From assembly GCA_013397455.1 (NCBI GenBank), contig VYZB01000337.1, positions 320,764 to 384,763 of the forward strand: a stretch of DNA of 64,000 nt, written 5' to 3'. The translations under genes and the position numbers were made by a program. Positions 42,501 through 53,398 of the stretch are shown piece after piece. Origin of the DNA: Crotophaga sulcirostris (lineage: Eukaryota > Chordata > Aves > Cuculiformes > Crotophagidae). Below the pieces are notes generated by a model. The model saw only the letters and a program-made list of their open reading frames with translations, was not told the DNA's origin and did no database searches. Each line of letters begins with the position of its first letter. Positions within the stretch are counted from its first letter, which is position 1.

Positions 42501-45500
42501 CATGGTTGGCCCTTAAACCAGTTGGTATTTACTTAGCACAGGGAAATTATATATCAGGTCAGTTTAATTTTAAGTTTTATCTTAATCAGTTAAGATAATT
42601 AAGAATTAAAATTATGAAGAAATGAACAGCTAACCCCAGATTTAACACAATTCAGTACAAACTTTTTTGAAACCAGCATTTAAAAGTGGAGATTTTGACT
42701 GGAATTTTTCTTATCCTATATTAGTTAGACAGGAGGTGTATTATCCTTTCCTCAAAATCCTTGTCACAAAAATCATGACCCTATGCAGTTTCACTGAATG
42801 GTAGAAAGCTATCAACAAAAAGGACGCATATTAGCATTAAAATAACAGCAAAGAAAAAAATGGAGAAAAGGAAAGAACAAAATTCCAGTCTAACTAGACA
42901 AAAGTCATCTTAACTTTTAGGTACGGATTTCAGAGTAAATGCTAAAGAAGGTTGTGTGCAGATTTGCCAGAAGGTATTAGTGGCCTGTACCTCCTGTATG
43001 GGCACCTCCAGCACAGTATGCTCACATGAGGCAGTGCAAACAGAGCCCTAATGCTGCTTCATCTCCCTGTTTAAATGGGGGTTGCATCTAGACCTGGTAT
43101 CATAGAATTATTTGGGCAGGAAGGGATCACAGGAGGTCTCTAGTCAGACCTCTTGCACAAGGCAGAAGCAACACTGAGAATTCAGACCAGGTTGTCAGAG
43201 CTTTCTCCAGCTGGGTCTTGAAAAGCCCCAAGGACAGAGATTCACAGCTGTCCTGGGCAACCCGTGCCCAAGTCTGACGGGATCACTCCCTGTCCCCAAA
43301 CACCAAAACCTTCTCCGTTCTAACTTATGGTCATTGTTTCTCATTGTGCTGTCAGGAACCTCCAAGAAGAGTCAGACTGTCTTCTCAACAATGTCCTCGG
43401 TGGGTATTAGAAGGTCTCCTACAGCCACCTCTTCTTCAGGCTAAGCAGGCCCAGAATAGTCTTCTCATTCTTCTGCACTGAAGATAGATTTGCTACTTGT
43501 GGTAATCCACAAGTGCCAGTAAAAACTGAGCAAGTCATGAACTCTTTTGATAAAGTTAGGTACTATGTCCTATTACAAGCTAGTACCCAACTCAGTTGCC
43601 AAAGAAGAAAATAAAATGCATCAAAAACCTCTTATCACTTTCACACATGGCACTACCTACCCACCCACTCTCAGTAAGACAGTAAACAGGTTAATATCAA
43701 AAGCACCAAGCAAACAAGTCCTAAACAGCTGGCATATTCATTACCACTTTAAGTACCGCTTGAAAAGATTTTCCAAAATCATTACCTGAACCTCGATCTT
43801 GCTCTGTAAATTGTTATAAAGAGATTTATTCAATACATTTGCAGTAATGGTCAAAAGTTTTAACTTCAGCAAGCACTGCAAGACACCGTGCTAAAGGAAA
43901 CAATCACAGTTAAGCGCTATTATAGAGGTCTGAGCATTTTTATGTGCAAGATGTCAATAAACAGGTTTTTGTATAGCTTTTTTAGATGAAGCAGATACCA
44001 CGTATAAGAACATTGTATGAATGCCTTGATAATACATGGAACACGAACACTTTTTATTACCCAAAATGATAAATAGCCTCTCAGGAGTTTCCCCATATTT
44101 AAACAGAAGGAATAATTGCCTTCTGCAGGTAGAAGTTAACAGTTAAGCAGCAATTAAAACGTGTATGTTTGTTCCTAGGTATATCAAAATAGAGGTCAAG
44201 GATGGAAGTATAGTGCACATAAGATGACAGTCAAAATGTTAACACAATTTACAAATAACATGCCAACACTTTTATACTACAAGTGGGCAAAAGGGATTCT
44301 ACAAGTCTGCGAAAAGTTTTCACTAATCATCTTTAACGATAAGACATAGGAAGAACTTAATCTATGCACAACCTTCAGCATAAGGAAAACTGCAACAGCA
44401 AGGGATGTACCTGGGATGAAGCAATAATGAAAAAGTCAAGCTATGAGAAAGTCACTGTTCCAAACTTTCATTCTTCAAATGCACTCTAGGATACATATAA
44501 TTTTGCCTTTTCCTTCCTATATCAACAACAGCTTCCAATCAGCTGGGGAAAAGATAGAGAATAACATCTTGTTTCCTTTCTGGTAGTATATTAACTCAGC
44601 ACAGCCCATTCTTTGTTCTTATACTTTCTTCTTCCTAAGAAGGCATAACCTACTATAGAAGAACAACAGAAAGTCAAGTATTTCTAGCTGCTGACAGACT
44701 TAGACCAGAAGCCAAGGAAAGTCCCCTTTCAAAAAAGTCCTTTTTCAAGAAAAGTGACTGTGTTGTGTAGAAAGCAAGCAATTCCTTCAGGTAGGGCAAT
44801 AAATAGAGGCGAGCTTAATCAGAGCAAGGTGAACAGACTGAATAAATGCAGAGACTCTAAACAGTTAGTGAAAAGTAAAAATATTACATAAATCCTGTTG
44901 TTTATGTTGTTTATTCCACTGCATATCTTATCCAGTTGAACTCCACTCCTACAAAGATTTGCTGATGTCAGCTTTAGTCAGTGAGATTATTCACAGCACA
45001 CACCATCCAGAGCAAGTCAAATGAGTTCAGAACAAAGGTCTTTAAATCAAGGGCCACAATTGCACTAATTATATTGCCCAGGCTGTAGCACTGAGGTCTC
45101 AATTCGAACCTGTGTGCTTGGTTACTAAAGTATTAACAGTTAATTGCACTAATAAACCTAAACCAGTGCCTGCACTTCCTAAGAGGGAAGGAAAAGATTG
45201 CTATCAACACAAACACCACCACACATGCTAACTGGAATGAACGGAGCAACTGAAAATTATACACAAGGCCCCTGCTTATGTTTTTTTCTTTAAAAAAAGA
45301 AAATCAGCATTGAATCAGATGACAGTTCAGAAAACTGCATCAGAAAAACCATGAATTCACTATTTTGCAACTTTTGAACCTCAACTGCTAGCATTTTTCT
45401 GACAAATTGATGCTCTGGCAAAGAGAAAATTTAGTTGCAATAGTATTCCTCTCTTGAGGAATGAGGTATAAGTAATTTCTTAGGTCAACTACAATTCTAC

Positions 45501-48500
45501 ATTTTATCTTCTAACTGCTTTTAAAGTCTACCTGCAATCTTAACTCTATTGTCTCCTTTAAATAAGGAACGGCAAGAGCAGAGGATAAAACAGTCGTATC
45601 AATGTATTTTAGTTTCTATCAAGAAGGGCAGCATATCAACCACAGCTGAACCAACTACTGTTCATTCAGAAAATAAAGCATGCAAATTCAAAAGTTAAAC
45701 TACTAAAATCACCACTACGCTGATTCTTCTGCATGTACCTGCACAAGCCTCCAACAGATCATTTACTGCATTTCAACTAACATCTTTGAAAACTGAAACA
45801 ACAGAAGGGAAAAGTGACCATGTTCTGTTTTTAAAAATTGACCACATTGATGATTAACTAAATATTTACATTGACCAGGTTTTCTATCAGCATGGGCTTG
45901 CACTGACTTCATGATGGCAAGTACGTGTTTAATAACTATTTTTCAAATGTTGTCACTTCAGAAAGTGACTGCTAAACCAAGACAGTAAAAATAGTGCCTA
46001 GTAAGATAAATCATTATTAATTTTGCTTTCTCATATATATTCCAACAGCAACTCTGATGAGACCCAGTCTGTAAGTTCTGCAAGAATGTGAAGTAGTACC
46101 AGATCACAGCCAACTGAAGGCCTGGCGATAACACGCAAGCTATTACAGACATAACTGAAAACCAAACTGAATTTACATGTTACTTCTGCTTAAAAACATA
46201 ACTAAAAAATAGGAGAAGTAAAGTCAAATGGTATTTGCCAATCAAATGACACAGGAAAAACATTATTTAAGGGATTAAGATTTTAATCTAATAGAGCACC
46301 ACAATCTGCCAGAAAGTTCAACATATCTTCAAAGTTACACAGAATGAAAATGTTTGAAAAATGCATTAAGAAGCCGGACTACCTGTTATGACAGGCGCTA
46401 CACAGGGTAGCTAGAGTAAACAATTAGAAGTGGAAGAAGTTTCGTCAAACAGTGCTGAGACACAGAAAGTTTGTAGGACCTAACTGAATAGGAAACATGA
46501 AAAAAGCCCATAAAACCCTGAGGGGGTTTTGTGCATTATCAAAATTATATTTGAAAGCACAAGGAGGAGTGACTCAATTCATGACCCTGGCATACTGGGC
46601 ACAGGAATTTCAATGTAAAGGTTCGACATCCTAACACCATTCAGAAAATAATATTTCTAGGCATTTCCTTTAAAATGTTTTTACATCTTACATTTAACTC
46701 TGCCTGTTAAAATTTGACAAACACATTAGGATTGACTTTCAAGTAAAGTTTGCCCTGTGCACTCAATAAAGTAATAGCTATAATTTCTAAGACATTTCTA
46801 TGTAATCTGGCAATTTTATTTAAATAAAACTTGAAAAATATTTTTTCATTAACAGCATATAAAAACACTGCCATATAATTTCCCTTCTTTAATGGAAATT
46901 CCTACCATTCTGTAATTTATCCATTAAAACAACATGACTAAAGGGATAAAAAAAATAATAAAATCTCACCATTTATACAGATCACTAACCACTGCCTCCA
47001 AAAGCACATACTTGTCCAGGAACATCGTCCTTTAGTAGGACGATTGCAAAGAATTCTGCATGCAGAAAGGGATGGTATTTTAAGACTATTATCTAGGCCT
47101 CTTATTTAAACGTTAGAAGAAAAAAATACAAGTGAAGGAAATTTCAATTCTGAAGCCAGAAATTATCATGATAATCATTTGGATCCTTTCCTAAATACTG
47201 CAGATGAGAGCACTCTAGAGCGCAGAGTCATTTCATGGTCATGTCTACTTCTCATGCTTCTTGTATTAATACTGCAGCCAATCTTTCAGGCAAGTATAAA
47301 ATCCTTAGCTGGAAATTTCAAGAAACAAACTCCTTAGACCTTGACAGCTATTTATCCTCTTTGTTACAAATGTGTTGTTTGCTTTCAGAATGAAATTATG
47401 TAGGGAAAATTAAGGAAGATGGCACACAAAATACATAAAAGAACGATGAATCCCTGGCAACAATACTGAGATGCTACCAAGACATTCCTTACACTGGAGA
47501 AATCCAAATTGCTATATTAAGGAAAAAAAAACAAACCTGCAAATCATACAGATGTACTATTTAAGAGTCAAGAGAAGCCAATCATTCTCTTTCACAAATA
47601 CACAACGAAAGAATTTTATGTAAGAGCTCTGACCCTTGTGTACAAAGCAGTGCATACGTTCAGATCTGCAGCAACAGCTTACTCCTGATACAGCAGGACA
47701 TCACCACTCTTGGTGTGACCACCCAGGTATTGGAAACAGAAGAAAACCCTTGATATTTTTCCCTCCTAATGGCTTAACTATTAAGAATCAAACTGAAGTC
47801 TTACTCACTGAAAAGCTGTTTTCTGCATCCTCCAACAAGAAATGTGAATTCGATTTAAAAGAGGCGCTTTGTGTTAAGTTATAATCCATTAACTCTTAAG
47901 ATTTTGCATAGGTACTTTTTCCTGTTACATGGGAGAACTGTCATTAGCAACAAAGATAACAGGATAGTAGAGGCATTTCAACCTCTCGGAATCCCTACAG
48001 ATAGATTTATCTACAGGTAAGGTCCCCTAACATGAAATATTGAAGGTTTACCTTGACCATCACTACATAAAACCTGGAAACACTTACGTATGACCTTCGG
48101 AAACAAGAGATGAACAAAAATTTGTTTCTTCCAGTGTAACCGTGCTCCATAATTGAAACATGCAACTTAAAAATTATTTATACTGACTGCATTTTGAAGT
48201 GTCGGTTGCTCCAAAATCCTTCTATTGGTATTGTACGACATTCTTGGCTCCTTCTTACTACTCCATTTCATCACTTCTCACGCTATCATTTAGTCTGAAG
48301 TCTCCTACAGAGCCCAATATATTCTTATATGAAAGCTGCAGTCTTTCTTCATAACTACTTTTATGCTACCTAGGTACTTAAAACTTTTTCCCCACTGTCT
48401 TTATTAAGAAAGTCAGGGACCTTCCAGTTGTTTTAGATTATATCAACTCTGATACTCCTAGTTTTCTGGAAAAAAAAACTTTGAAAAAGTGCCAGAGATA

Positions 48501-50153
48501 TAAATTACTATTTCACAAAGCTGAAAGAATACAGGAATATTAAACGTACATCAAACCCCACATATCCATTACACAGAACTAAAGGACAGTAAACTCGTTT
48601 TGCCACTAGTTAACTGATTTCCTTTTTTTTAATTCACTAACAGTTGTTCACAACACATTACAAACATCTTCTTAAAGCCATTTCCCAGAAGGGTGAACTA
48701 GGACTTCATGGTATGATAAAACAGTCATAGACAGTAGGGAAGCCACTCAGAATATCATAGTTTCCTAGAACTCAAAACCATAAAATATTATATACTACTG
48801 GATTACAACCTGCAGAATGAAAGAGATTTTTTTTTCAGTTTCAGAGCAGTTAGTTTTGCAACACTCTTCTTGGTCTTTTCCCTTTTCTCCCTCTCATTCC
48901 CCACACAGTAGTTCTATACTCCTGCCAATTATTTTTGTCTTCCTTGACTCTTCCCTTTTATTTCCTACATTCACAGGAAGTGCATCAAACTGAATACTTT
49001 CCTGATACTTCTTGGATATGCACTTGTGGTGCATGACTGCTAGCCTCCCTGACAGGCACTGTTCTGAATTATAACCTAAATCACCCCACTGTCATCTCTC
49101 ACTTTTTCATTTTTTCTAAAACATAGACAAACAACTTTCCCTCACTCCCTCCCCAACTCACTTTTATCCTCTTTCCACACCAAACTGAAACTTTTCCTTC
49201 CCGGCTGCACAAGTTCTGCCCCTGACCTCACTCCATCACTTGCCTGATGACTGCCAGTATTTTGTTAAATCCTCTTTCTCCTTAAGGTCCCTCCCCAAAG
49301 GTGGTGGGGGGAAAGGATCCCCCTCCCCAAAGGTGATCTGGAAAATCACGTTTGTTGTTGGATTTTTTTTGTTTGTTTGTTTCCTTACGATGAAAACTTG
49401 ACAGATTCATCAACAAACACCTGATTCCTTTTGGGCCCCGACCTTCTGAAATACCAGGCTATCATAACTCCTTCAATAAAAAGCTATAAATTTCTTTTTG
49501 TTTATAGAGGCGGGTCTTAAGGGCTTACTGGATGACTCAAAATTACACATAAGGAATCTTAAGCTCTCAGTAGAACAGGGTGAAAGTGCTACATAAAAGC
49601 ATACAGAGAAAACAAGCATAATAAAAATAATTCAAGAGTTAGTAAGTGTAGGGGAGGATGGACACTTAAGTCAAAGTAGCTTTTAGGTCATATTCTAAAA
49701 GCACTCAGAAAAGCAATTGTGGGCTTTCTTCAAAGACCTTAAAAACAGCAGTAAAAACCTCAAGGCCAGCAACGCTTCGCCCGCCTTTTGGCGCCCCGTT
49801 TCAACGTATGCCCGTGCTCTGCGTGCCCACAGAGCCCCCCGGGCCCACAGGAGCCCCCCGGGCCCACAGGAGCCTCGCGCGGCCTGGACACAGCTCCTGC
49901 CCCCAGAGGCTGCCACAGCGCCCCTTCCACACCCGCCCTGCCCGCTGCCTCACGGCGCAGCTCGCACGGCTCGGCCCACACCTCCAAAGTTCCCAGAAGC
50001 CAGAAAGTGACACCGGCCCCGCGCACGGGCCCAGGCGCTTCCCCCGCCCCCCACGGGCAGCCCAGGAGAAGCGAGGGCTCAGGGCCCCTCCCGCCGCGTC
50101 CCCCCGTACCTGTCCATGGTCTGCGGCAGGGCCAGGCCCGTCTGCTCGGCCAT
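21436..50153 (-). CDS. MARCHF5: MARCHF5 (MITOL) mitochondrial E3 ubiquitin ligase, complete six-exon coding region
   Basis: MARCHF5 is a multi-pass E3 ubiquitin ligase of the mitochondrial outer membrane. It ubiquitinates regulators of fission and fusion such as DRP1, MFN1/2 and MiD49, and also acts in MAVS and BCL2-family turnover. The coding exons are 50153-50110, 31640-31438, 26160-26030, 23521-23338, 22910-22744 and 21552-21436. Every junction has GT/AG and preserves frame, giving 281 residues (human 278). An N-terminal RING-CH domain has the C4-H-C3 ligands C17, C20, C36, C38, H46, C49, C68 and C71. Four hydrophobic segments follow at about 99-126, 142-163, 212-231 and 241-259, with a short basic C-terminal tail ending EQEGA. 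The first 14 residues differ from human and, from memory, are the avian form. It is head-to-head with CPEB3 and tail-to-tail with IDE. I see no damage, so it should be functional. Confidence 0.97.
21553..22743 (-). other. MARCHF5: MARCHF5 intron 5 (1.2 kb)
   Basis: Phase-0 intron, GT at 22743-22742 and AG at 21554-21553. No internal feature recognised. Confidence 0.88.
22744..22910 (-). CDS. MARCHF5: MARCHF5 coding exon 5 (third membrane segment)
   Basis: 167 bases completing Gly188, then [20 protein letters not shown] through NSNLQRTIL, ending on a full Leu codon before GT at 22743-22742. It carries the third hydrophobic segment (about residues 212-231). Matches human MARCHF5 throughout as far as I can recall. 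Confidence 0.97.
22911..23337 (-). other. MARCHF5: MARCHF5 intron 4 (427 bp)
   Basis: The shortest intron of the gene, GT at 23337-23336 and AG at 22912-22911. No internal feature seen. Confidence 0.9.
23338..23521 (-). CDS. MARCHF5: MARCHF5 coding exon 4 (second membrane segment)
   Basis: 184 bases starting [20 protein letters not shown] and ending NSIFP plus the first G of a split Gly codon before GT at 23337-23336. It contains the second hydrophobic helix (about residues 142-163) and the basic amphipathic stretch [17 protein letters not shown] facing the next loop. Confidence 0.97.
23522..26029 (-). other. MARCHF5: MARCHF5 intron 3 (2.5 kb)
   Basis: Phase-0 intron bounded by GT at 26029-26028 and AG at 23523-23522. 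The only structure noted is the inverted repeat at 25763-25791. No other feature recognised. Confidence 0.85.
25763..25791. repeat. Perfect 9-bp inverted repeat with 11-base loop
   Basis: CAGCCCACC at 25763-25771 and its exact reverse complement GGTGGGCTG at 25783-25791 form a GC-rich stem in otherwise AT-rich intron sequence. Function unknown, and a chance occurrence is possible. Confidence 0.6.
26030..26160 (-). CDS. MARCHF5: MARCHF5 coding exon 3 (first membrane segment)
   Basis: 131 bases finishing the split Gly codon and encoding [20 protein letters not shown] through TYGAVTVMQ, ending in phase 0 before GT. It contributes the linker after the RING and the first hydrophobic helix (about residues 99-126), which anchors the protein in the mitochondrial outer membrane. 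Sequence matches human at every position I can recall. Confidence 0.96.
26161..31437 (-). other. MARCHF5: MARCHF5 intron 2 (5.3 kb)
   Basis: Donor GT at 31437-31436 and acceptor AG at 26162-26161. AT-rich with small T- and A-runs (for example near 27968-27982). No nested gene or transposon was recognised. Confidence 0.85.
31438..31640 (-). CDS. MARCHF5: MARCHF5 coding exon 2 (RING-CH domain)
   Basis: The 203-base exon completes the split Arg codon, encodes [12 protein letters not shown] through IVFPKL, and ends with the first G of a split Gly codon before GT at 31437-31436. It holds all eight zinc ligands of the RING-CH finger. The histidine (H46, human H43) and the last cysteine pair (C68/C71, human C65/C68) are the residues whose mutation is known to abolish ligase activity in human. 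The asparagine-containing insert between ligands 6 and 7 ([10 protein letters not shown]) is retained. Confidence 0.97.
38374..38437 (+). repeat. GTTT-type simple repeat
   Basis: Imperfect runs of GTTT/GTTTT on the + strand (AAAC on the sense strand of MARCHF5) inside intron 1. Degenerate microsatellite. Confidence 0.9.
39767..40203 (-). mobile_element. CR1 LINE fragment (older copy) in MARCHF5 intron 1
   Basis: The left edge TAGAATCACAGAACTGTCAG and the following GGTTGGACCTTTGAGATCAT block are the CR1 3' end in reverse. Read on the - strand, an open stretch within 39906-40268 still shows CR1 ORF2 C-terminal signatures such as [38 protein letters not shown] and IRKKF. The end of the ORF2 region is broken relative to the 51126-51578 copy, indicating an inactive fragment. 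It lies in the same orientation as the host gene. Confidence 0.93.
43097..43480 (-). mobile_element. Degraded CR1 LINE fragment in MARCHF5 intron 1
   Basis: Starts TATCATAGAATTATTTGGGC, then AGGAAGGGATC and a run that follows the CR1 3' region in reverse (CCAGCTGGGTCTTGAAAAGC, CTGGGCAACCCGTGCC, TTCTTCAGGCTAAGCAGGCC). It is more diverged than the other copies and has no long open frame, suggesting an old insertion. Confidence 0.8.
49832..49869 (+). repeat. Two exact 19-bp tandem units (GC-rich)
   Basis: The unit GAGCCCCCCGGGCCCACAG occurs at 49832-49850 and 49851-49869, with a partial third unit afterwards. It lies within MARCHF5 intron 1 about 250 bp from exon 1, inside the CpG island. Confidence 0.9.
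50110..50153 (-). CDS. MARCHF5: MARCHF5 coding exon 1
   Basis: ATG at 50153-50151 begins [14 protein letters not shown] plus the first two bases (AG) of an Arg codon, followed by GT at 50109-50108. The exon lies inside the CpG island. It encodes the cytosolic N-terminus before the RING-CH domain. The start was chosen because it joins in frame to exon 2 and fits the avian N-terminus. Confidence 0.93.
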
Positions 50154-50414
50154 GGCTCGGGAGGCGGCGCAGGCCCGGCCCAGGCCGCAGCCGGACAAAG
50201 GCAGCCCCGGCGCCGACGAACCGGCGCGTCACGCGCGCACCAGCAGCAGCGGCGGCGGCAGCGGCCGGGGGGAGGAAAGGACGCGAGCAGCGAGGCACCG
50301 CCCTCCCGCGGGGCAGCCCCTCCCTCGGCAGGAGAGGGGGGCGTGGCGGGCCGGGCGCTGAGGCGGGGATGCACGCGGGGCTGCGCAGCTGGGAGGCGGT
50401 GGCGAAGACTCCTC

Positions 50415-50459
50415 TGACGTCAGCGCGGTGTCCGTCACGGTGCCAACGCGTCTGCGTCA
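50415..50459. promoter_or_regulatory. CRE cluster: palindromic TGACGTCA plus two CGTCA half-sites
   Basis: A full cAMP-response element TGACGTCA at 50415-50422 is followed by CGTCA at 50433-50437 and at 50455-50459, spaced about two and four helical turns on. CREB/ATF proteins bind such sites. Located in the presumed space between the MARCHF5 and CPEB3 start sites, so it could serve both. Confidence 0.7.
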
Positions 50460-50480
50460 GGGGGCGGGGGCGGCCCCGCG

Positions 50481-50502
50481 GCATGCTGGGACCTGTAGTC
50501 CC
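50481..50502 (-). promoter_or_regulatory. ZNF143/THAP11-type promoter element
   Basis: Read on the - strand, ACTACAGGTCCCAGCATGC closely matches the long ZNF143 (SBS2) consensus ACTACAATTCCCAGCATGC, with two differences in the central variable bases. This motif is typical of CpG-island and bidirectional promoters near start sites, and supports a shared promoter here. Confidence 0.8.
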
Positions 50503-51125
50503 GCCGCCCCTTCTCCCCTCCCCGCCGCCGCCGGCACATGACGGAGGCGGGGGGTTGGGGCTCAGCCGCGGCTCCGCCCCCGCACCCTCTGTGGTGGCCT
50601 CCCCCGCCCCCCCCCTCCCCTGCGCTGGCGCCCAGGTTCCCCTCGAAGCCTGAAGGGGAGGGAGGGGGGGAGTGGGTAATCACCCTCGCAGCCACGCCTG
50701 CCTCCTCGCGGCGCGTGAGGATGGGGCGGGTTCTCCGCCTCCCGCTCCCTCAGAGCTGGGGGGACCTTGGGGAGGGAGCGCACCCCCCGCCCACCAGCAG
50801 GTGCAGGTGGCTCCTGGCCCCGTTTGTGTGGGCTTGGGGCAGTGACAAGGACACCCCCGCGTTCCCGTTTGTAGGCGTGCGCCCCGGCGGGAACGAGTCC
50901 TTCTGGAGGGCCTCTGCAATTTGTCACCGGTTCTAAAGTCATTGCAGAGCATCGCTGTCTGTGAAATGGGAGAGGCAGAAGCTGAAAAGCCTTTCTAGAG
51001 CCAAGAGGTGGCTCACACCTGGGGAGCAGTCGCCTTCCCATATATCGCCAACGTGAGCGTCTCTGTCCTGCTCTTCTTTGCCCCAGTGTGTGTGCGCACA
51101 CATAAAGGCACTACTGTGTTCCATA

Positions 51126-51578
51126 ATCACAGTATCACAGTATCACAGAATTACAAGGTTGGAAAGAACCTCTGAGATCATCGAGTCCAACCTATAAACC
51201 AACACTAACACCAACCCATCATCTAAACCATGGCACTGAGTGCCTCATCCAAGCTCCTCTTAAACACCTCCAGGGTTGGCGACTCCACCACCTCCCTGGG
51301 CAGCGCATTCCAAGGGCCAATCACCCTTTCAGGGAAGAACTTTTTCCTAATATCAAGCCTAAACTTTCCCTGGCGAAGCTTGAGTCCATGTCCTCTAGTT
51401 CTGTCACTGGTCACTTGGGAGAAGAGACCAACCCCTGTCTGAGTACAACCTCCTTTTAGGTAGTTGTAGAGAGCAATAAGGTCTCCCCTGAGCCTCCTCT
51501 TGTCCAGGCTAAACAGCCCCAGCTCCCTGAGTCACTCCTCACAGGGCTTGTGCTCCAAACCCTTCACCATCTTCACCA
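51126..51578 (-). mobile_element. CR1 LINE fragment in presumed CPEB3 intron 1
   Basis: Begins with repeated TATCACAG units (3' microsatellite in reverse), then GAGATCATCGAGTCCAACCT. On the - strand an open stretch at 51223-51414 retains the ORF2 C-terminus, including [25 protein letters not shown] and [14 protein letters not shown]. It is by eye a close relative of the 13239-13470 copy (same subfamily). Antisense to CPEB3. Confidence 0.94.
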
Positions 51579-51948
51579 TAATGCCACGTTCCCCAAGCAA
51601 AGGGCAAGATCTTGCTGTCCAGGGGCAGTGGTGACACCCCAGGTTCTTGGGAAGGTGGGTTAGTCAAGATCAGCTTTGAATCTTCCTTTTCAGGCTGTAT
51701 ATAAATCAGATGTATGTGTGTTTTTAATAAATGGCTCTTGTAATAGGTTTTGCTGCATGCAACTGGTCTCTGAAGCCTTGTGTAAATTACAACCTCGTTA
51801 CTCTGCCGTTGCTGTACAAGACAGTAGTGTACAGGGCCCATCCATTGTGCACCTTTATCAACCTACAGCTCCGTTGTTGAGAGGAGCAGCATTTGTGTGG
51901 TGGATATACAAAACTACAGAGATCAGGTAGAGCACGAAGGAGACTTTA

Positions 51949-52408
51949 ATCATAGAACGGTTTGGGTTGGAAGGGACATTAAAGCCCATCCAGTCCCACC
52001 CCCTGCCATGGGCAGGGTCACCCCCACCAGCCCAGACTGCTCCAGGCCCCATCCAGCCTGGCCTGGAACACCTCCAGGGAGGGCACACCCACAACTCCCC
52101 TGGGCAACCTGTGCCAGGGCCTCACCGCCCTCGGCGTGAAGAATTTCTTCCTAATGTCTAATCTAATTCTCCCTTCCAATTTGAAGCCATTTCCCCTCGT
52201 GCTATCGCTACTTGCCCTTGTAAAAAGTTCCTCCCCAGACTCATTGTAGGCCTCCTTCAGGTACTGGGAGGCCATTATGAGGTTTCCCCGGAGCCTTCTC
52301 TTCTCCAGGCTGAACAACCCCAACTCTCTCAGTCTGTCCTCACAGCAGAGGTGCTCCAGCTCTCTGATCATTGTAGCCTTCCTCAGGACCTGTTCCAACA
52401 GTTCTATG
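51949..52408 (-). mobile_element. CR1 LINE fragment, second subfamily, in presumed CPEB3 intron 1
   Basis: Left edge AATCATAGAACGGTTTGGGT followed by TGGAAGGGACATTAAAGCCC is the classic avian CR1 3' end in reverse. The - strand open frame 52018-52398 retains ORF2 C-terminal signatures such as [20 protein letters not shown] and SLEVFQARLDGAW. It differs from its neighbour at 51126-51578 in its terminal repeat and internal sequence, so it is a separate insertion. Not intact: reverse-transcriptase catalytic parts are missing. Confidence 0.94.
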
Positions 52409-53298
52409 AATATAGTGGATTCTTTGACCGTGCTGCCTTAGCGAGGAAAAAACAGCCTGGTTTTCAGAGTCTTTGTTGAGAGAAAGTCACATAAAAATGT
52501 ATGTAAAGTATCTGAAATTGGACTTTTACCATATGTATAGAGTGGGAGAGGTGTTATTTATTTTCCGATTGCCACAAATATCATAAACAGGAATGCTAAA
52601 GTAGTTACAGTGATGTAAATGTTCATTAGAGGAAGTATGTATAGAAGCAGGTAGGAAGAAGGCATCATGCTGACATCCTATCCCAGAAAATTTATGTTGT
52701 AATTGTTCTTGGGACAGTAAAATTTGGGTTTGCTTGCACTGCTGAGAAGTCTTGGATGTACAGTGTCCTGAGGAGACCATGTGGGCATGACCTCCTGGAA
52801 GAGAACCTAATACACGCTGTCCTAATTACAGCTGTTTGTGAAATGTATGAGCAACTTAGATATCAGAGTTTCTGATTCCTAATCTTGGACTGAAATAAGG
52901 GCATTGTCTGTTGGCCAGAGCATTGATCTGATAGACTAGCCAAATGCTTAAGGTTTATATGTTTAATCTCAAATGTTACAAATGGAAATAGGAAAGCTGG
53001 TTTTATTCATAGGGTAATGTGATTTGTGCAATTTCTGTATTTTTGCTTTGGAGTGGGGACGATATACAAATTGCCTGCCATTTAGGATAAAGCTTTGAGG
53101 TCATGATGACTAGTAATGGCTGTGAGCAATACTTACCTGAAGAAATGTAACCAGAACCCAGGGTCACTTGGCTACCATCTGAGGCTGAAGAACAATGTGA
53201 CAAAGGCAGCTGCTTTGATCTGCCACAGGGAAGGATAACATGACTGAACAAAACTTAAATACAGGATCAAATAGTGAATACTTGGTAGGTTTGGACAT

Positions 53299-53311
53299 CC
53301 CCCCCCCCCCC
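53299..53311 (+). repeat. C homopolymer (13 bases) followed by T-rich run
   Basis: Thirteen C residues then a T-rich stretch to about 53322. Strand slippage or miscounting is likely in this tract. Confidence 0.9.
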
Positions 53312-53398
53312 TTCTTTTTTTCTAGACACAAAATATAAAAAAGTAATAGGATACATAAAAACATGATAGGACAAGGGGTAATTGTTTTCAACTGAAAG

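Larger units (their letters stand above)
31641..50109 (-). other. MARCHF5: MARCHF5 intron 1 (18.5 kb)
   Basis: Bounded by GT at 50109-50108 and AG at 31642-31641. It contains two CR1 fragments, a GTTT simple repeat, the left part of the CpG island and a short GC-rich tandem repeat. No internal gene or further exon was recognised, and the many small open frames across it are scattered with no consistent strand. Confidence 0.85.
49760..50930. promoter_or_regulatory. CpG island with probable shared MARCHF5/CPEB3 divergent promoter
   Basis: A sharp switch from AT-rich DNA to about 1.2 kb rich in G+C with many CpG dinucleotides, containing MARCHF5 exon 1 near its left-centre. No TATA box is evident, while GC boxes (for example around 50460-50472) are present. 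MARCHF5 runs left from here and CPEB3 runs right. In human the two genes are also head-to-head with start sites very close together. The non-coding CPEB3 first exon is therefore expected near 50450-50750, but I could not fix its ends. Long overlapping open frames on both strands are a composition effect. Confidence 0.85.

Noticed and set aside
49760..50695. Long overlapping open frames on both strands (up to 281 codons)
   Set aside because: They lie in the CpG island, where stop codons are rare. They are Pro/Arg/Ala-rich, overlap one another in many frames, and only the small MARCHF5 exon 1 has protein homology.
52018..52398. 126-codon open frame on the - strand
   Set aside because: CR1 ORF2 C-terminal remnant. 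It lacks the reverse-transcriptase and endonuclease domains.
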